NCBI GenBank assembly: GCA_018136815.1
Contig: CM030943.1
Coordinates: forward strand, 1,045,975 to 1,109,974
Direction of reading: 5' to 3'
Length of the DNA: 64,000 nucleotides
Origin: Isochrysis galbana
Lineage: Eukaryota; Haptophyta; Isochrysidales; Isochrysidaceae
Made by a program: the position numbers and the translations under genes. This document shows, piece by piece, positions 55,146-64,000 of this stretch. Under the pieces are notes generated by a model that had not been told where the DNA came from, searched no databases, and was given only the letters and a program-made list of their open reading frames with translations. How positions within the stretch are numbered: position 1 is the first letter of the stretch; the number at the start of each line of letters is the position of its first letter.

Positions 55146-55885
55146 GCCAAAGCCCTTTTGCGTCCATGGGCGCTAGGAAGATTGGTGTGTAGGTAGACCG
55201 TCAGGGGCTCCGATGAAGTTGAGCTGTTCGGAGTCTATCCATTGAGTTCTGAGGCATCAATATCTGATTTGAGGCATCACTATCTGATCATCTAGGTGAT
55301 GTTCCACGCTTGCTTTGTACCACAGCTCCATCTTCCTCGCTGGTAGCACACCCACAACGATACCTCCACGGTGCATGGTCAGCGGAGGCTGCGGGCCAGG
55401 ATCGTATGTGCTGCTCGTGCATCCTGCATCATGCCAACCTCAGTGGTAACACGCTACGGCGATTCGGCTCGCCGCCACGTTTATGCTGGGCTCGGTGTTC
55501 ACATGTACCCATCACGCATCGACGGCGAAGTATGGATGGGTGGTGGATTGGTCAAAGAGGGTGTGACCAAAATCCGGCGGTATCACATGCAAGTAGTGAG
55601 TGACGCGCATGCGCTCAGCGAGAGTAGTGTCCGCGGCGCGGCTGACAGGGTATGTGCTTTGTGGCACGGGCAGTGGCATACGCCATCGAATGGGATGTAA
55701 GGATGGGCACTGCATTCACTATCACGGTGTTCTGTGCTACAATTACACTCGAGCGCCGCTGTACTGGGGGGGGGGGGGGGGGAGCGAGAATTACCACCGG
55801 TATCATGCCCTTGGGGTGATATCAGCTGATGGACCTCATCAGCTGATACGAGCTACTGATATTAGTGTAAGCTCGAGAACGCGAG
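55146..55885. other. Intergenic, no gene seen
   Basis: Short open frames on the plus strand (for example 55371-55700) have no motif. A G run is at 55767-55782. At 55823-55850 CAGCTGATG/CATCAGCTG forms a short inverted repeat. The region ends at an R0 element. Confidence 0.45.
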
Positions 55886-56330
55886 AACCTACTTTCATAA
55901 GTGGGGGTCAATGGGGGCCTCGCGCCCCCCTCTCTCCATCGCGGACACCCCCCAGGGTGGGCCCGTACATTCAACCCCAGCCCCTGCCCTCTGGCAGGGG
56001 CAGGGCACTCAACAATTCAGCCCAGACCCCTAGTGGGCGCGGGCTGCGAGCCGCACTCCCACGCCCGCATTGGGCGCCTGCCCTCGAGCTGACTCTCCCC
56101 CTGTCCCTGACCCTGGTCGCTAGGCATACAGGGGCCTTTGGGAGGCTCCCATGGCCAGCGTGGCGAGCGTGGGAGAGGCAGGGGGGGCCAGGGGCTGAGC
56201 CCCAGCCTCCACTGCCCCCTGAGCTGTCCTTGCTGGCCCTCTGGGAGCCCCCACAGGACCTCTGAGAGCAGGCCAGGGCGCGCGCATGGCGCATGGCGAC
56301 GCGCCACAGGCCACAGGGATGACGCGGGGT
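55886..56330 (+). repeat. R0 dispersed repeat, copy 2
   Basis: It starts with AACCTACTTTCATAAGTGGG (55886-55905), then GGTCA, ATG and a G-run/C-run hairpin, and a 350-bp body that matches 1-349 in reverse. Complete at the 5' end. Confidence 0.8.
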
Positions 56331-57165
56331 GAGAGTGGAGAGAGGAGGGAGAGGGGGGGCTTTGCACCCCCCCCGATGGAGTGCGGTGAGAAACAGGCCT
56401 TGTTTGCGTTAGCAAACGGGTAGGGGGCGGCTGGCGACAGGAGGGAGAGAGAAGGGAGTGACTCAAGGTCGAGGAGAGTACCCTGAGGGTGGCACAGTTT
56501 ACTCGAGTCGCAGTCATTTATTTCTCGAGGATTGCTCACGGCGCGAGCTGGTAAGGGCTGTTCCCCTTTGTTGACGAGAGTTCCTCCCCCCCCCCCCCGT
56601 GCTTTTTCCCGGAGAGTCGCCCGACGTAGGTCGGTCCGCCGGTCCGCCTCGCACGCGCCGCGTCCCCGCGCCGTCTCCAAATCCATATTAAAATAAAAAA
56701 ATTTTCCAACTGGGAAGGTGCTGGTCCGAAGTTTTTTCTTCAGTGAAGGTGCAGGTGAAGGTGAGAGTGCAGGAACTGCAGGTGCAGGTGAAGACACGGT
56801 GAACGGGGCGCGCTGGGCGGCCAGTAGCCCGCCAAGGTGGCTGTTGATCGTGCTCGCGTGGGATTGCAAGTTGAGAGCCAAAATTGATCAAGTGGTGGGG
56901 CACACCACCCATGTTATCGGAAAAAATAAGCAGGCACTTGCACTGCACGCACACTCCTTCACTCCAACTGCGGCATCGACGCCACATACAGCTGCGGAGC
57001 CCGCGCGCGCACATCAAATCCCGCGCGCACACACCCGTTCTATTCAATACAAGATCCTCAAGCTGATTCATTCACTTATGCGGACATGGGAAGCGCAGCA
57101 GCGGAAGTGCAGCAGCAACACAACAGCCCCGCGCTGAACACATGAAGCCAGCGGGGGGCCCATTT
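56331..57165. other. Intergenic, no gene seen
   Basis: C run at 56587-56599 and a GGTGCAGGTGAAGGTG short tandem repeat at about 56745-56795. No gene recognised. Confidence 0.45.
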
Positions 57166-58281
57166 TCAGAGGCTGGGCACGTTGTTGTCGCTGTCGCTCG
57201 AACATGCTCCCTCCGCTATTTCACCCTGCTGCGTTTCCTCGTGCTGTTCGTCCGTCTCGACTCCGGCTGATTCCAGACGCGTGCGCTCCCTGCCGATCTT
57301 GTAGAAGAAGACAGCCAGCACTGTGCGAGCAGTGCTTGCGCCAGACCTGTGGTACATGCGAGACAGTAGCACATGGGCGTCACCAATCTCCTTGAAAACA
57401 GCGGGCGCTGCAGCGCCGGCGACGTGAAGGCTGCTTTCATCTGCTGTAAGCTTAACAACTGCCGTGAAGACCGCCGACTTTCCGTGCCGAAGATCTTGGT
57501 GGTATGTGAAGTGGGAGTGCAGGTCGTACTTGAAGAGGAAGTCAACGAAGATGAGCTGCAGGCACGTGCTGTCCTGCACCGTCGACTCCATGTGGCGAAA
57601 TCCAGCGAAAGAGAGACGCCTTATGATGGACTTGTTCATGACGGTAAGGCTTATGAAGGGCTCGCATGTGGCGGTGTTGTGGTTGATCAAGGAGAGTGCT
57701 GCAGCGTTGAGCGTCAGCACACATCCCTTCTGCTTCCAGCCTTCGAAGATGGGCGCATTGACGTGTGGGTAGGGCGCGCCCCAGCCGCCACGGAGGGTGA
57801 ACCCAAGCCCGTCCGTCTTCATCTGCAGCGACCCATCGTGCAGCATGCAGACGGCCCCGACGGTGTGCACGAGTGCCTGCAGCGCAGCCCTGCGAAAGGC
57901 ACCGTCGTCGTCCAGTGGGAGTTGGATTGTGTGACAGTCAATATTCAGAGCCTTGGTGATGCCGCCCAGCTCTCCCTCGTCCTTCAAACATGCTACCAAG
58001 AATTCATCGTTGGCTACCTTCATTTGTTCGTGCGCTTCTTCGTACTGCACGCTGCAAACCTCTCCCAGTGGCGAGCGTGCTGCAGCTGCCTGCGCAGCTG
58101 CCTCAACAGAGGTCTGCAATGCCCGCGCGATCTCCTCGCACTGCATCTTCAGGAGCATGAGGCTGTAGTGCGGCGCAGGAGCATGACTGCGCGGCGCCGC
58201 AGTGCGCATCCTCTTCTTCGCGCGCGGAGAGACCATAGGCGACTTCTTCTCAGGAGGGGACGACTTCTCTGGCGAGGACAT
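57166..58281 (-). CDS. Unrecognised protein with possible 2OG-Fe(II) dioxygenase fold
   Basis: Single exon, 371 residues. An N-terminal Ser/Pro/Lys segment with a basic run (RAKKRMR, NLS-like), then a folded region. HQD at about residues 261-263 and a His at 311 followed by an Arg at 320 fit the H-x-D ... H ... R arrangement of Fe(II)/2-oxoglutarate dioxygenases; the spacing is right and RMYHRSGAS is the expected second metal-ligand context, but the match is by pattern only. Ends with an acidic, Gln-rich tail. Divergent from the 58421 gene by 139 bp, which suggests shared control. Its role is not known. Confidence 0.6.
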   Translation of the reverse strand: MSSPEKSSPPEKKSPMVSPRAKKRMRTAAPRSHAPAPHYSLMLLKMQCEEIARALQTSVEAAAQAAAARSPLGEVCSVQYEEAHEQMKVANDEFLVACLKDEGELGGITKALNIDCHTIQLPLDDDGAFRRAALQALVHTVGAVCMLHDGSLQMKTDGLGFTLRGGWGAPYPHVNAPIFEGWKQKGCVLTLNAAALSLINHNTATCEPFISLTVMNKSIIRRLSFAGFRHMESTVQDSTCLQLIFVDFLFKYDLHSHFTYHQDLRHGKSAVFTAVVKLTADESSLHVAGAAAPAVFKEIGDAHVLLSRMYHRSGASTARTVLAVFFYKIGRERTRLESAGVETDEQHEETQQGEIAEGACSSDSDNNVPSL

Positions 58282-58420
58282 TGCAGGGCGGCGTCTGGGC
58301 GCCGCGGCTGCAGTCCTTCACTACACTATGAAGGAAGTGTTGGGTGACCACAGAGGAACAGAAAAGAGTACATTGGTGATATTTACATATAATCTTGGTG
58401 TCGCGCGCGCAGCTGCAGTG

Positions 58421-59857
58421 ATGTCGTCTGCAGCTGCTGCAAGTTCTTCTGCTGCGCCACCACCTGCATTAGCTCCAGATCTCACTGCCCAGCAGAAAGA
58501 CAAAATGGCCGACGCTCTGCTTCAAAGCATTAACTACGGCCGCGACGCCCCACTGCTCTCGCTGCCCCTCAAGCTTTCTGACCGCTGCTTTGCGGGGCAG
58601 ACGAAGTCAGCGGGTGCTTGGATGCTGGGCATGCTGCAAGCAGTTGGCATCCAGAGCCCTCGTGAGTCGCAAGCTAACTTCACCTGGGCAAAGGTGGTGC
58701 AAGTTATCGACGACGAGGACGTTCAGACCGCGTTCCCATGCGAAGAGAAGGCTCTGTCTTCTCTAGAGTTCGTGGTGAAGCCCTTCTTCTGCACCGACGC
58801 CAACATGCAGCACCTGGGAGGGCGCGCGTTTGTTTTGCTCAGCGAACAGGTTGACACTACCATCAGGTGAGGCAGCCACAACTGTACTCCCGCTGCTTCC
58901 TGACCCTCCTAGCCGCTTGCCGCGCACTATAGCTTTGGCGCTGCAGGACCCTGCGCAGGCAACGCTCACAAGGTCACTGCACACACACCAATGCATATGT
59001 ACTGACACATCGTGGTCACCGCCTGCAGTGTCAATGGATGCGAACGTAACGTCCCTCGCGTCCGGTCGGCGCAAGGGGCCTCCAAGTACTCCATCGGTGG
59101 CATCTATGACGTCGGGGGCATCCGGTCCGGGCTTCTAGAGGGTCGCCTACCGATGAAGCTGGCAGCCCTCATGTTCTGCATGGAGGTCGGCGGAGAGTGG
59201 TCGAATGTGCCGGCGGTTTCCAACATTGAGGTCGTGACCGTCATCGGCGGCGGGCTTTGGAGAGCAACAAGCTGGCACGAGACAAGAGCAGACCGGGCTG
59301 CAAGCCAAGTTACCGAAGCATCTATGGCCTTCCTTTTGCGCCGACGCTCGCTGCTCATAAGGTTTGAGATTATCGGAGCACGTGCACTCGTCCCGCTGCC
59401 ACTGCAGCTCGACGAAGGCGTTGGCACACCTGCAGCAGCACATGCATCCATGCCACCGCTCGTGCAGGCGTCTCGATCGGCGTCCGCTATGCGCATTCCG
59501 CCCTCCCCGTTCATCGACGGCGTTTCTGCGCCACTGCTGAAGTCGGGCGTGCAAAGGGCCACCTCTGCTGCCCCGGCAGCATCCGGGCCGTTCGTCGCTG
59601 CAGCACTCTCGCAAGCTGCAGCACTCCCGCAACACTGGGAATGCGTGACGCTAAGCCTTCGCCTTCTGAAGGAGCCCAGCCGGAGAGCGCCTGACTCACC
59701 ATTGGTTGCCAAATCTGCGACACCACTGACTTCGGGCGCTCGACTGGCGACCTCTACGGCCTCAGCAGCATCCTCGCAGTTTGCCGCTGCAGCACGCAGC
59801 ACTCCAGCAACCCCGGGAGTGCGCAACGCTACCCCTTCGCCGTCTGAAGGAGCCTAG
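58421..59857 (+). CDS. Unrecognised two-exon protein with C-terminal Ala/Ser/Pro repeats
   Basis: Exons 58421-58866 and 59029-59857, phase 2 join (donor AG|GTGAGG, acceptor CTGCAG|T), 424 residues. N-terminal 140 residues have SINYGRDAPLLSLPLK and DVQTAFPCEEKALSS; residues about 150-250 are compact (ASKYSIGGIYDVGG, LPMKLAALMFCMEVGG). The last 150 residues are alanine-rich and built from two or three degenerate copies of about 170 bp (TSAAPAASGPF and TSTASAASSQF). No known domain. It starts 139 bp from the divergent 57166 gene. The start is the ATG after GCTGCAGTG. Confidence 0.6.
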
Positions 59858-60069
59858 GCCCGAGACATGACCATTAATGCAAGCCGGGGCGCTCAGATGA
59901 CCCGCCCGCCCGCCCCCGGGCTCTGCCGGGGTCTCTGCAGGGCCTGCTGGGACATCTTCACCTGCGTCTTCACCTGCGTCGGCGTGCGGCATCGGCCAGC
60001 GGCTCAGTGCAGCCGCCGATATTCCCAGTTGTAATTATTTTTTATTTTAACGGTATCCGCGAAAACATA

Positions 60070-60126
60070 ATATTCTAAGCAAAAAAAAACTACCACCTGG
60101 TCCTCTTTCGACGGAACGCGACTTCA
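60070..60126 (+). repeat. Solo copy of the MGQY-cassette 3' tail
   Basis: ATTCTAAGCAAAAAAAAACT, CACCTGGTCCTCTTTCGACG, GAACGCGACTT. No MGQY coding sequence is next to it, so the tail can occur alone. Confidence 0.7.
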
Positions 60127-60337
60127 GCTTTACTTTCCACAATACAAAGAAAGAAGCAGGGCCAGTGCGACTCCCACTCCAGCTCCAAGCTCCAACTCCG
60201 ACTCCTTTAGCACGCATCGCCCCGAATGCAATTATGATTGATGCCACGGCCACGGTAATTGAGGTGGGAATAGTGTCCAAGTTAGGGGTCAATAAAAATT
60301 GTATACCAAAATAGTAAATAGACGGGAGGGGTGTGAC

Positions 60338-60696
60338 AAAAAAAGGGAACCTCGAGTTGCACCTTCCGAGTGCGGCCTCTGCCATGAGGCATGCCTGATG
60401 GATTGGACTGGCTTCTGGTCTGGCATGGGCATGGGTCTGGTGTGGTCTGCAGTCTGCTGCCCTCCATGGGGGGGTCCAGCATGGCTGCTGTGGCTGGTGT
60501 GGCCGGGGCCACGGGCCGTGTGGCGCGATGGATGGGAGTCTGGGAGTCGCGCGCACCTGCTCGGCCTCTGCTGGTGGACGCGGTCGCTTCGCCTGCGACT
60601 GCTCCATGGGCACTGGTTGGGCGCACGCGGCGGGGGGCCCGAAGGAGAGGAGGGGAGCGCCGGCGCGCTCCATGGCGACCAAGTATAAACTTAGTT
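60338..60696 (-). mobile_element. R2 element, short internally deleted copy
   Basis: Minus strand: hairpin AACTAAGTTTATACTTGGT (60696-60678), CGCC, ATG opening the MERAGAPLLSFGPP frame, then about 300 bp later the same 3' end (GGTGCAACTCGAGGTTCCC and T's) as the copy at 26874. It lacks the inner part of that copy, so the two ends define the family. Confidence 0.75.
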
Positions 60697-60789
60697 GTGG
60701 AGCTTGGAGCCTAGAGCCTAGATCTAGGCCCAGAGCGATGCACTATGCATGGCAATACGAAAATATGAAGAGGCAGGCAGCGCCCCCCC

Positions 60790-60915
60790 CCCCCCGACAC
60801 CACTCGGACACCTGACTCGCCAGGCGTGGCGGGAATCGGGGCTGAAAAGTTGTGTCTCATTAGTAAGTGGGGTTGGCTAGGACATGACATTATCTATTTA
60901 TTCGGTTGTGGCTCG
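60790..60915 (+). repeat. R5 dispersed repeat
   Basis: CGGACACCTGACTCGCCAGG, GTTGTGTCTCATTAG and AGTGGGGTTGGCTAGGACAT, matching 24500-24615. Confidence 0.7.
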
Positions 60916-60981
60916 ATGGATACTGGGTCCATCTTAGAGCACTTGACACTTCTCGGCACAAGAAACTAACCACAACTGTTA

Positions 60982-61740
60982 TCAGCTGCCCTTCGCATCT
61001 CGCCCCGCATTCGCTGTAGCGCTCCCATACACGTAGCCGGGCATGCCAGGAAACAGCAGCCCAGTTGAATCGCCGCCAGCCGGGATTGCAGGTTGATAAG
61101 CCCCACCAGCGAAACGTACCGCTTCGCTCCGTTCTGATTCTCCGAATGAGAGGAAAGCAGCATCGAGCTCTTCCTGTGCCGACAGCAGCGCACGGTGAAC
61201 GAATGTCATTTTCTCGGGCGTGTCGATCGCAGCCAGTTTCGAGGAATAATCTGCCTTCAGATCATCAAAGGCATCGAACTCAACTATTGTGGCCAGCCGT
61301 TCGGCCGCCTCACGAGCGTGGGCTTCTGCCTCGTATGCCTGCCTTTTGCTCAAGAGCCCCGCACGATATGCGGCCATGGCGGCAGTGGAGCCCTGCTCGC
61401 GAGGCTGATACTGGCGCAGCAGCTTTTTCACTCGAGCGCGAGCATCCGCGCCGGCGTAGGCCTTCAGTCCCTCCGCAGTCGATGTTGGGCCTCGCTCTTT
61501 GAGCTGCCCTGATGCAAGTAAAGCATCCGTCTCGGCGACTTCGGTGCGCAGCTGGACCAAAGTAGCCAAGGCGAAAGCCGTATCGAGATCGTATGCCAGT
61601 GCTGGTGCTGATGGTGGGAGCGTAACGATCGAGAGCGCGGAGAGGAAGCCGAGGCGGCACACCTGGGCTCGGCCGAGTGCCAACGCGGCGGGACGCATCG
61701 CCTCACGGAGGTTTGGAGGTTTCCTCCCCTTGAGATTCAC
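60982..61740 (-). CDS. Probable thylakoid-lumen or plastid protein
   Basis: Single exon, 252 residues. A basic N-terminus (MNLKGRKPPNLREAMRPA) is followed by a hydrophobic segment (FLSALSIVTLPPSAPALA) and an A-x-A cleavage-type site before YDLDTAF. This two-part layout resembles lumen proteins such as those of the oxygen-evolving complex. The mature part is helical (FALATLVQLRTEVAE, then KLLRQYQPREQGS) and ends glycine-rich. I do not recognise the family. Divergent from DUS1 by 336 bp. Confidence 0.6.
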   Translation of the reverse strand: MNLKGRKPPNLREAMRPAALALGRAQVCRLGFLSALSIVTLPPSAPALAYDLDTAFALATLVQLRTEVAETDALLASGQLKERGPTSTAEGLKAYAGADARARVKKLLRQYQPREQGSTAAMAAYRAGLLSKRQAYEAEAHAREAAERLATIVEFDAFDDLKADYSSKLAAIDTPEKMTFVHRALLSAQEELDAAFLSFGESERSEAVRFAGGAYQPAIPAGGDSTGLLFPGMPGYVYGSATANAGRDAKGS

Positions 61741-62076
61741 AGCTATTTATGTGATTGACAACCAGTCTCCCAACCTCTCTCTCCTAATGATGCTTGGTGT
61801 GTGTGAGTGAGCTGCTGCGGCCGGCAGCGAGCGCGGAAGAGAGGGGGGCGAGAGGAGGTCGAAAGAGGGGGGGCGGGGGGGGGGGGGGGGAGAGTGGAAA
61901 AGAGGGAGGAGAGAGGGGAGAGAGGGGTGGAAGGAGAGGGAGGGCGATTGGAGGGGAGAGACAGAGAGAGCTCGAGCGAGCGGAAGGGAAGGGGGTCGGG
62001 GTGGGGGTGGGGGACAGGAGCGAGTGAGTGTGGCCAACGTGCCAGCCCCACTTGGAGCCCACCAGACCGCCTCTCG
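61741..62076. promoter_or_regulatory. Divergent upstream region of the lumen-protein gene and DUS1
   Basis: GA-rich with a G run at 61869-61890. Contains both transcription starts. No specific motif identified. Confidence 0.45.
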
Positions 62077-63637
62077 ATGGTCGTGGGCAGCGGCGTCGCT
62101 TGGGACTTTTGGCGCTCTCTTGGCAGCCCGCGCTACGTTTGCGCGCCGATGGTCGACCAGTCGGAGCTGGCGTTCCGCATGCTCACGCGCGGGATGGGCG
62201 TGGGTCTCGCGTACACGCCTATGCTCCACGCCCGCCTTTTCACTGAGCACGAGGCCTACCGTTCACACACCTTTGACCCGGAGCTGGCGCGCCGAGACCG
62301 GCCACTCTTTGCTCAACTCGCCGGCCACGACCCTGCGGTGCTCCTCGAGGCTGGGAGACTCGTCCAAGGCGAGGTCGACGCTGTTGACATCAACTTTGGG
62401 TGCCCGCAGGTGAGCACCATCAGGATCCATTCCTACCTCAGTCCTGTCGGAGGATAGGCGTGGCAATTGATGTAGACGTGTTCGTGCAGATGGTGTGATA
62501 TGCGCTCATCGCAGCCCTGTTGTCATCCGCAGGCCATCGCGAGGAAGGGTCGATATGGCGCCTTCCTTCTTGACGAGTCTGATCTCGCGGTCTCGCTTGT
62601 CGGCGCTCTTGCTCAGGGACTCGATGTTCCTGTCACCGCCAAGGTATGACCCAATGCCCTGACAACCGTGAGCATGTGCACACCGGATTGCGCCCTCTTC
62701 ACGCTTTCTCACCATGCTGCCTGCAGGTGAGACTGCTGCCATCGCTTGATGCCTCGATTCGACTTTATGAGCGGATGGTTGATGCAGGCGCTTCAGTTCT
62801 ATGTGCGCGCATCACGTGCGCCTGAGTGTGCTTTTCGAAACGAGGCATTGTTGAATCTCTTAATATTCGTGAACGCTGTCAGGTGTACATGGCCGCACAA
62901 AGGAGCAGAACAAGCATCGTTCGGGGGCTGCCGATTGGTCAGCTGTCGCAGCGGTCGTGGACGCCATCGACATCCCTGTCATCGCGAATGGTGGCATCAG
63001 CTCTCTAGATGATGCACATGCTTGCCTTGAGGCGACTGGGGCCGCCGCGGTGATGTCCTCTGAAATGCTCCTGGAGAACCCTGCACTATTTTGCGGCAAT
63101 ATTGACCCGAGCACTGGTGCCTACCTCGACCAGACGGAGCTTGCCCGTCGATATCTCGCTGTTTGTGTGGCCCACCCGCCTCCGACCCTGAGTCATGCAC
63201 GTTCGCACATCTTCAAAATGTTGCACGGTGGCCTCCGCCAACATCCAACGCAAAGGGAAAGGTTGCTCGAAGCCCGGTCCATTGAGCACCTGGCGGAAGT
63301 CATCGACGAACTAGAACGAGCCGGATGGACACAGCCAGGCTTCCATACGGACGATTTCGATCCAATGCAATCATGGTATTGGCGTCACCGCGTGTCCTCG
63401 AGCGCTGACGATGACGGCGTGGCAAGCAAGGATCTGAAGGCGGACACCAACGTACCGACTCGGGCCGAGTTGGAGGCCGTGGCGTTTGCCAAACGCGAGC
63501 GACGAGCAAAGGAGCGCAAGCGGCGAAATGCACAACGGCGGATGGGACGAGGGCGTCAGCGCGGCAACAAGCTCATCGCCGGAGAAGATGACGTCCATGA
63601 ATTTGGCGCTTCCACGACCTCGAAGGCCGTGGCATGA
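62077..63637 (+). CDS. DUS1: tRNA-dihydrouridine synthase, DUS1 type
   Basis: Four exons: 62077-62409, 62533-62643, 62727-62802 and 62883-63637, 424 residues, joins in phases 0, 0 and 1. The enzyme reduces uridine to dihydrouridine in the D-loop of tRNAs, using FMN and NADPH; DUS1 acts at positions 16/17. FMN-barrel hallmarks: YVCAPMVDQSELAFR, FAQLAGHDP, DINFGCPQ with the active-site Cys at the first splice, HGRTKEQ completed by the third splice, and VIANGGI. The C-terminal 90 residues are basic (RERRAKERKRRNAQRR), as in eukaryotic DUS1. The start is the ATG after CTCTCG at 62077; a longer frame upstream is G-run sequence. Confidence 0.9.
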
Positions 63638-64000
63638 GGTAGGTTGCCAAACGTCTTGTCTCCGGGCATGCTCTTGTCATGGGTGAGGCCTGCATAGGCC
63701 CAGCGTGAGGACCGTGGCTTGATTCAGAAGGATCGGCGTTGTGAGGGCTCTCGAGCGCAGCTTCAGTTTTGGTTTAGAAACGTAGCGGACTAGCACCGTC
63801 CGGGCCCCATTTTTAGCGTATAGCGTACCGTATCCTCGGCCCCGTGGCGAACAAAGGGGAAAATGGGGGGGGGGGGGGTATCGGGCGCAGCTCACATATG
63901 GAGCGACAAGTGTCGATCTTCTAAGAATAGGCTGTGTGACTCCGATGGGGCGGCCAAACACTACTTTAACTTCTCAAGGTGTAAAAAGAAGAAGTCAGGA
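63638..64000. other. 3' flank of DUS1, no gene seen
   Basis: No gene recognised; a G run at 63867-63879. Confidence 0.5.

Overview
The window is nuclear DNA of a photosynthetic, flagellated microalga. Several signals point there: genes with spliceosomal introns, an intronless beta-tubulin, a ciliary-type coiled-coil gene, a full-length SMG1 kinase, an ER-associated-degradation derlin, a mannitol-1-phosphate dehydrogenase, a plastid-type NFU protein whose N-terminus looks like a signal sequence plus extension (as in complex plastids), and a probable thylakoid-lumen protein. Coding DNA is GC-rich. Intergenic DNA is full of poly-G/C runs, GA/CT and CA microsatellites and many dispersed repeats. 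A haptophyte or another alga with a secondary plastid fits best, but the sequence does not settle the lineage.

Layout. 1-2.7 kb holds repeats and the tail of a multicopy gene. 2.7-6.6 kb is a seven-exon LRR plus coiled-coil gene that I place near LRRC45. 7-8.8 kb holds repeats and a frameshifted MGQY-family copy. 9.2-22.3 kb is a five-exon SMG1 gene (about 4,150 codons). 22.3-27.5 kb is a repeat island with a Ty3/gypsy-like integrase fragment. 27.7-29.2 kb is a two-exon gene of internal repeats. 29.3-31.8 kb is a broken LINE with a nested repeat. 32.0-33.5 kb is a three-exon TPH-type coiled-coil gene, followed by a 100-N assembly gap. 35.2-37.1 kb is a mannitol-1-P dehydrogenase with an unusual N-terminal extension. 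38.4-38.7 kb is a very long CA repeat. 38.8-39.6 kb is an unrecognised acidic protein. Beta-tubulin (40.3-41.6 kb) is divergent from a small unknown gene (42.7-43.3 kb). 43.6-48.2 kb holds two LINE derivatives, one with a target-site duplication and a 720-codon open frame. 48.3-50.6 kb is a four-exon PAS-like plus protein-kinase gene. 51.1-51.7 kb is an intact MGQY-family copy. NFU (52.9-53.9 kb) and derlin (54.3-55.1 kb) are divergent, as are an unknown pair at 57.2-59.9 kb and the lumen protein with DUS1 (61.0-63.6 kb).

The most striking signal is not a gene. A 20-nt hairpin just upstream of an ATG heads at least three otherwise different repeat families (R0, R1, R2; about a dozen copies). 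Its stem changes in a compensatory way between copies, and in one copy it begins exactly at the target-site duplication, so it is the true 5' end of a LINE-like element and of short elements sharing that end.

Introns reconstructed here (21 of them) favour phase 0 (16 of 21) and often use relaxed GTGCGN donors. Exon joins were chosen from reading phase plus continuity of recognisable motifs and are not supported by transcripts.
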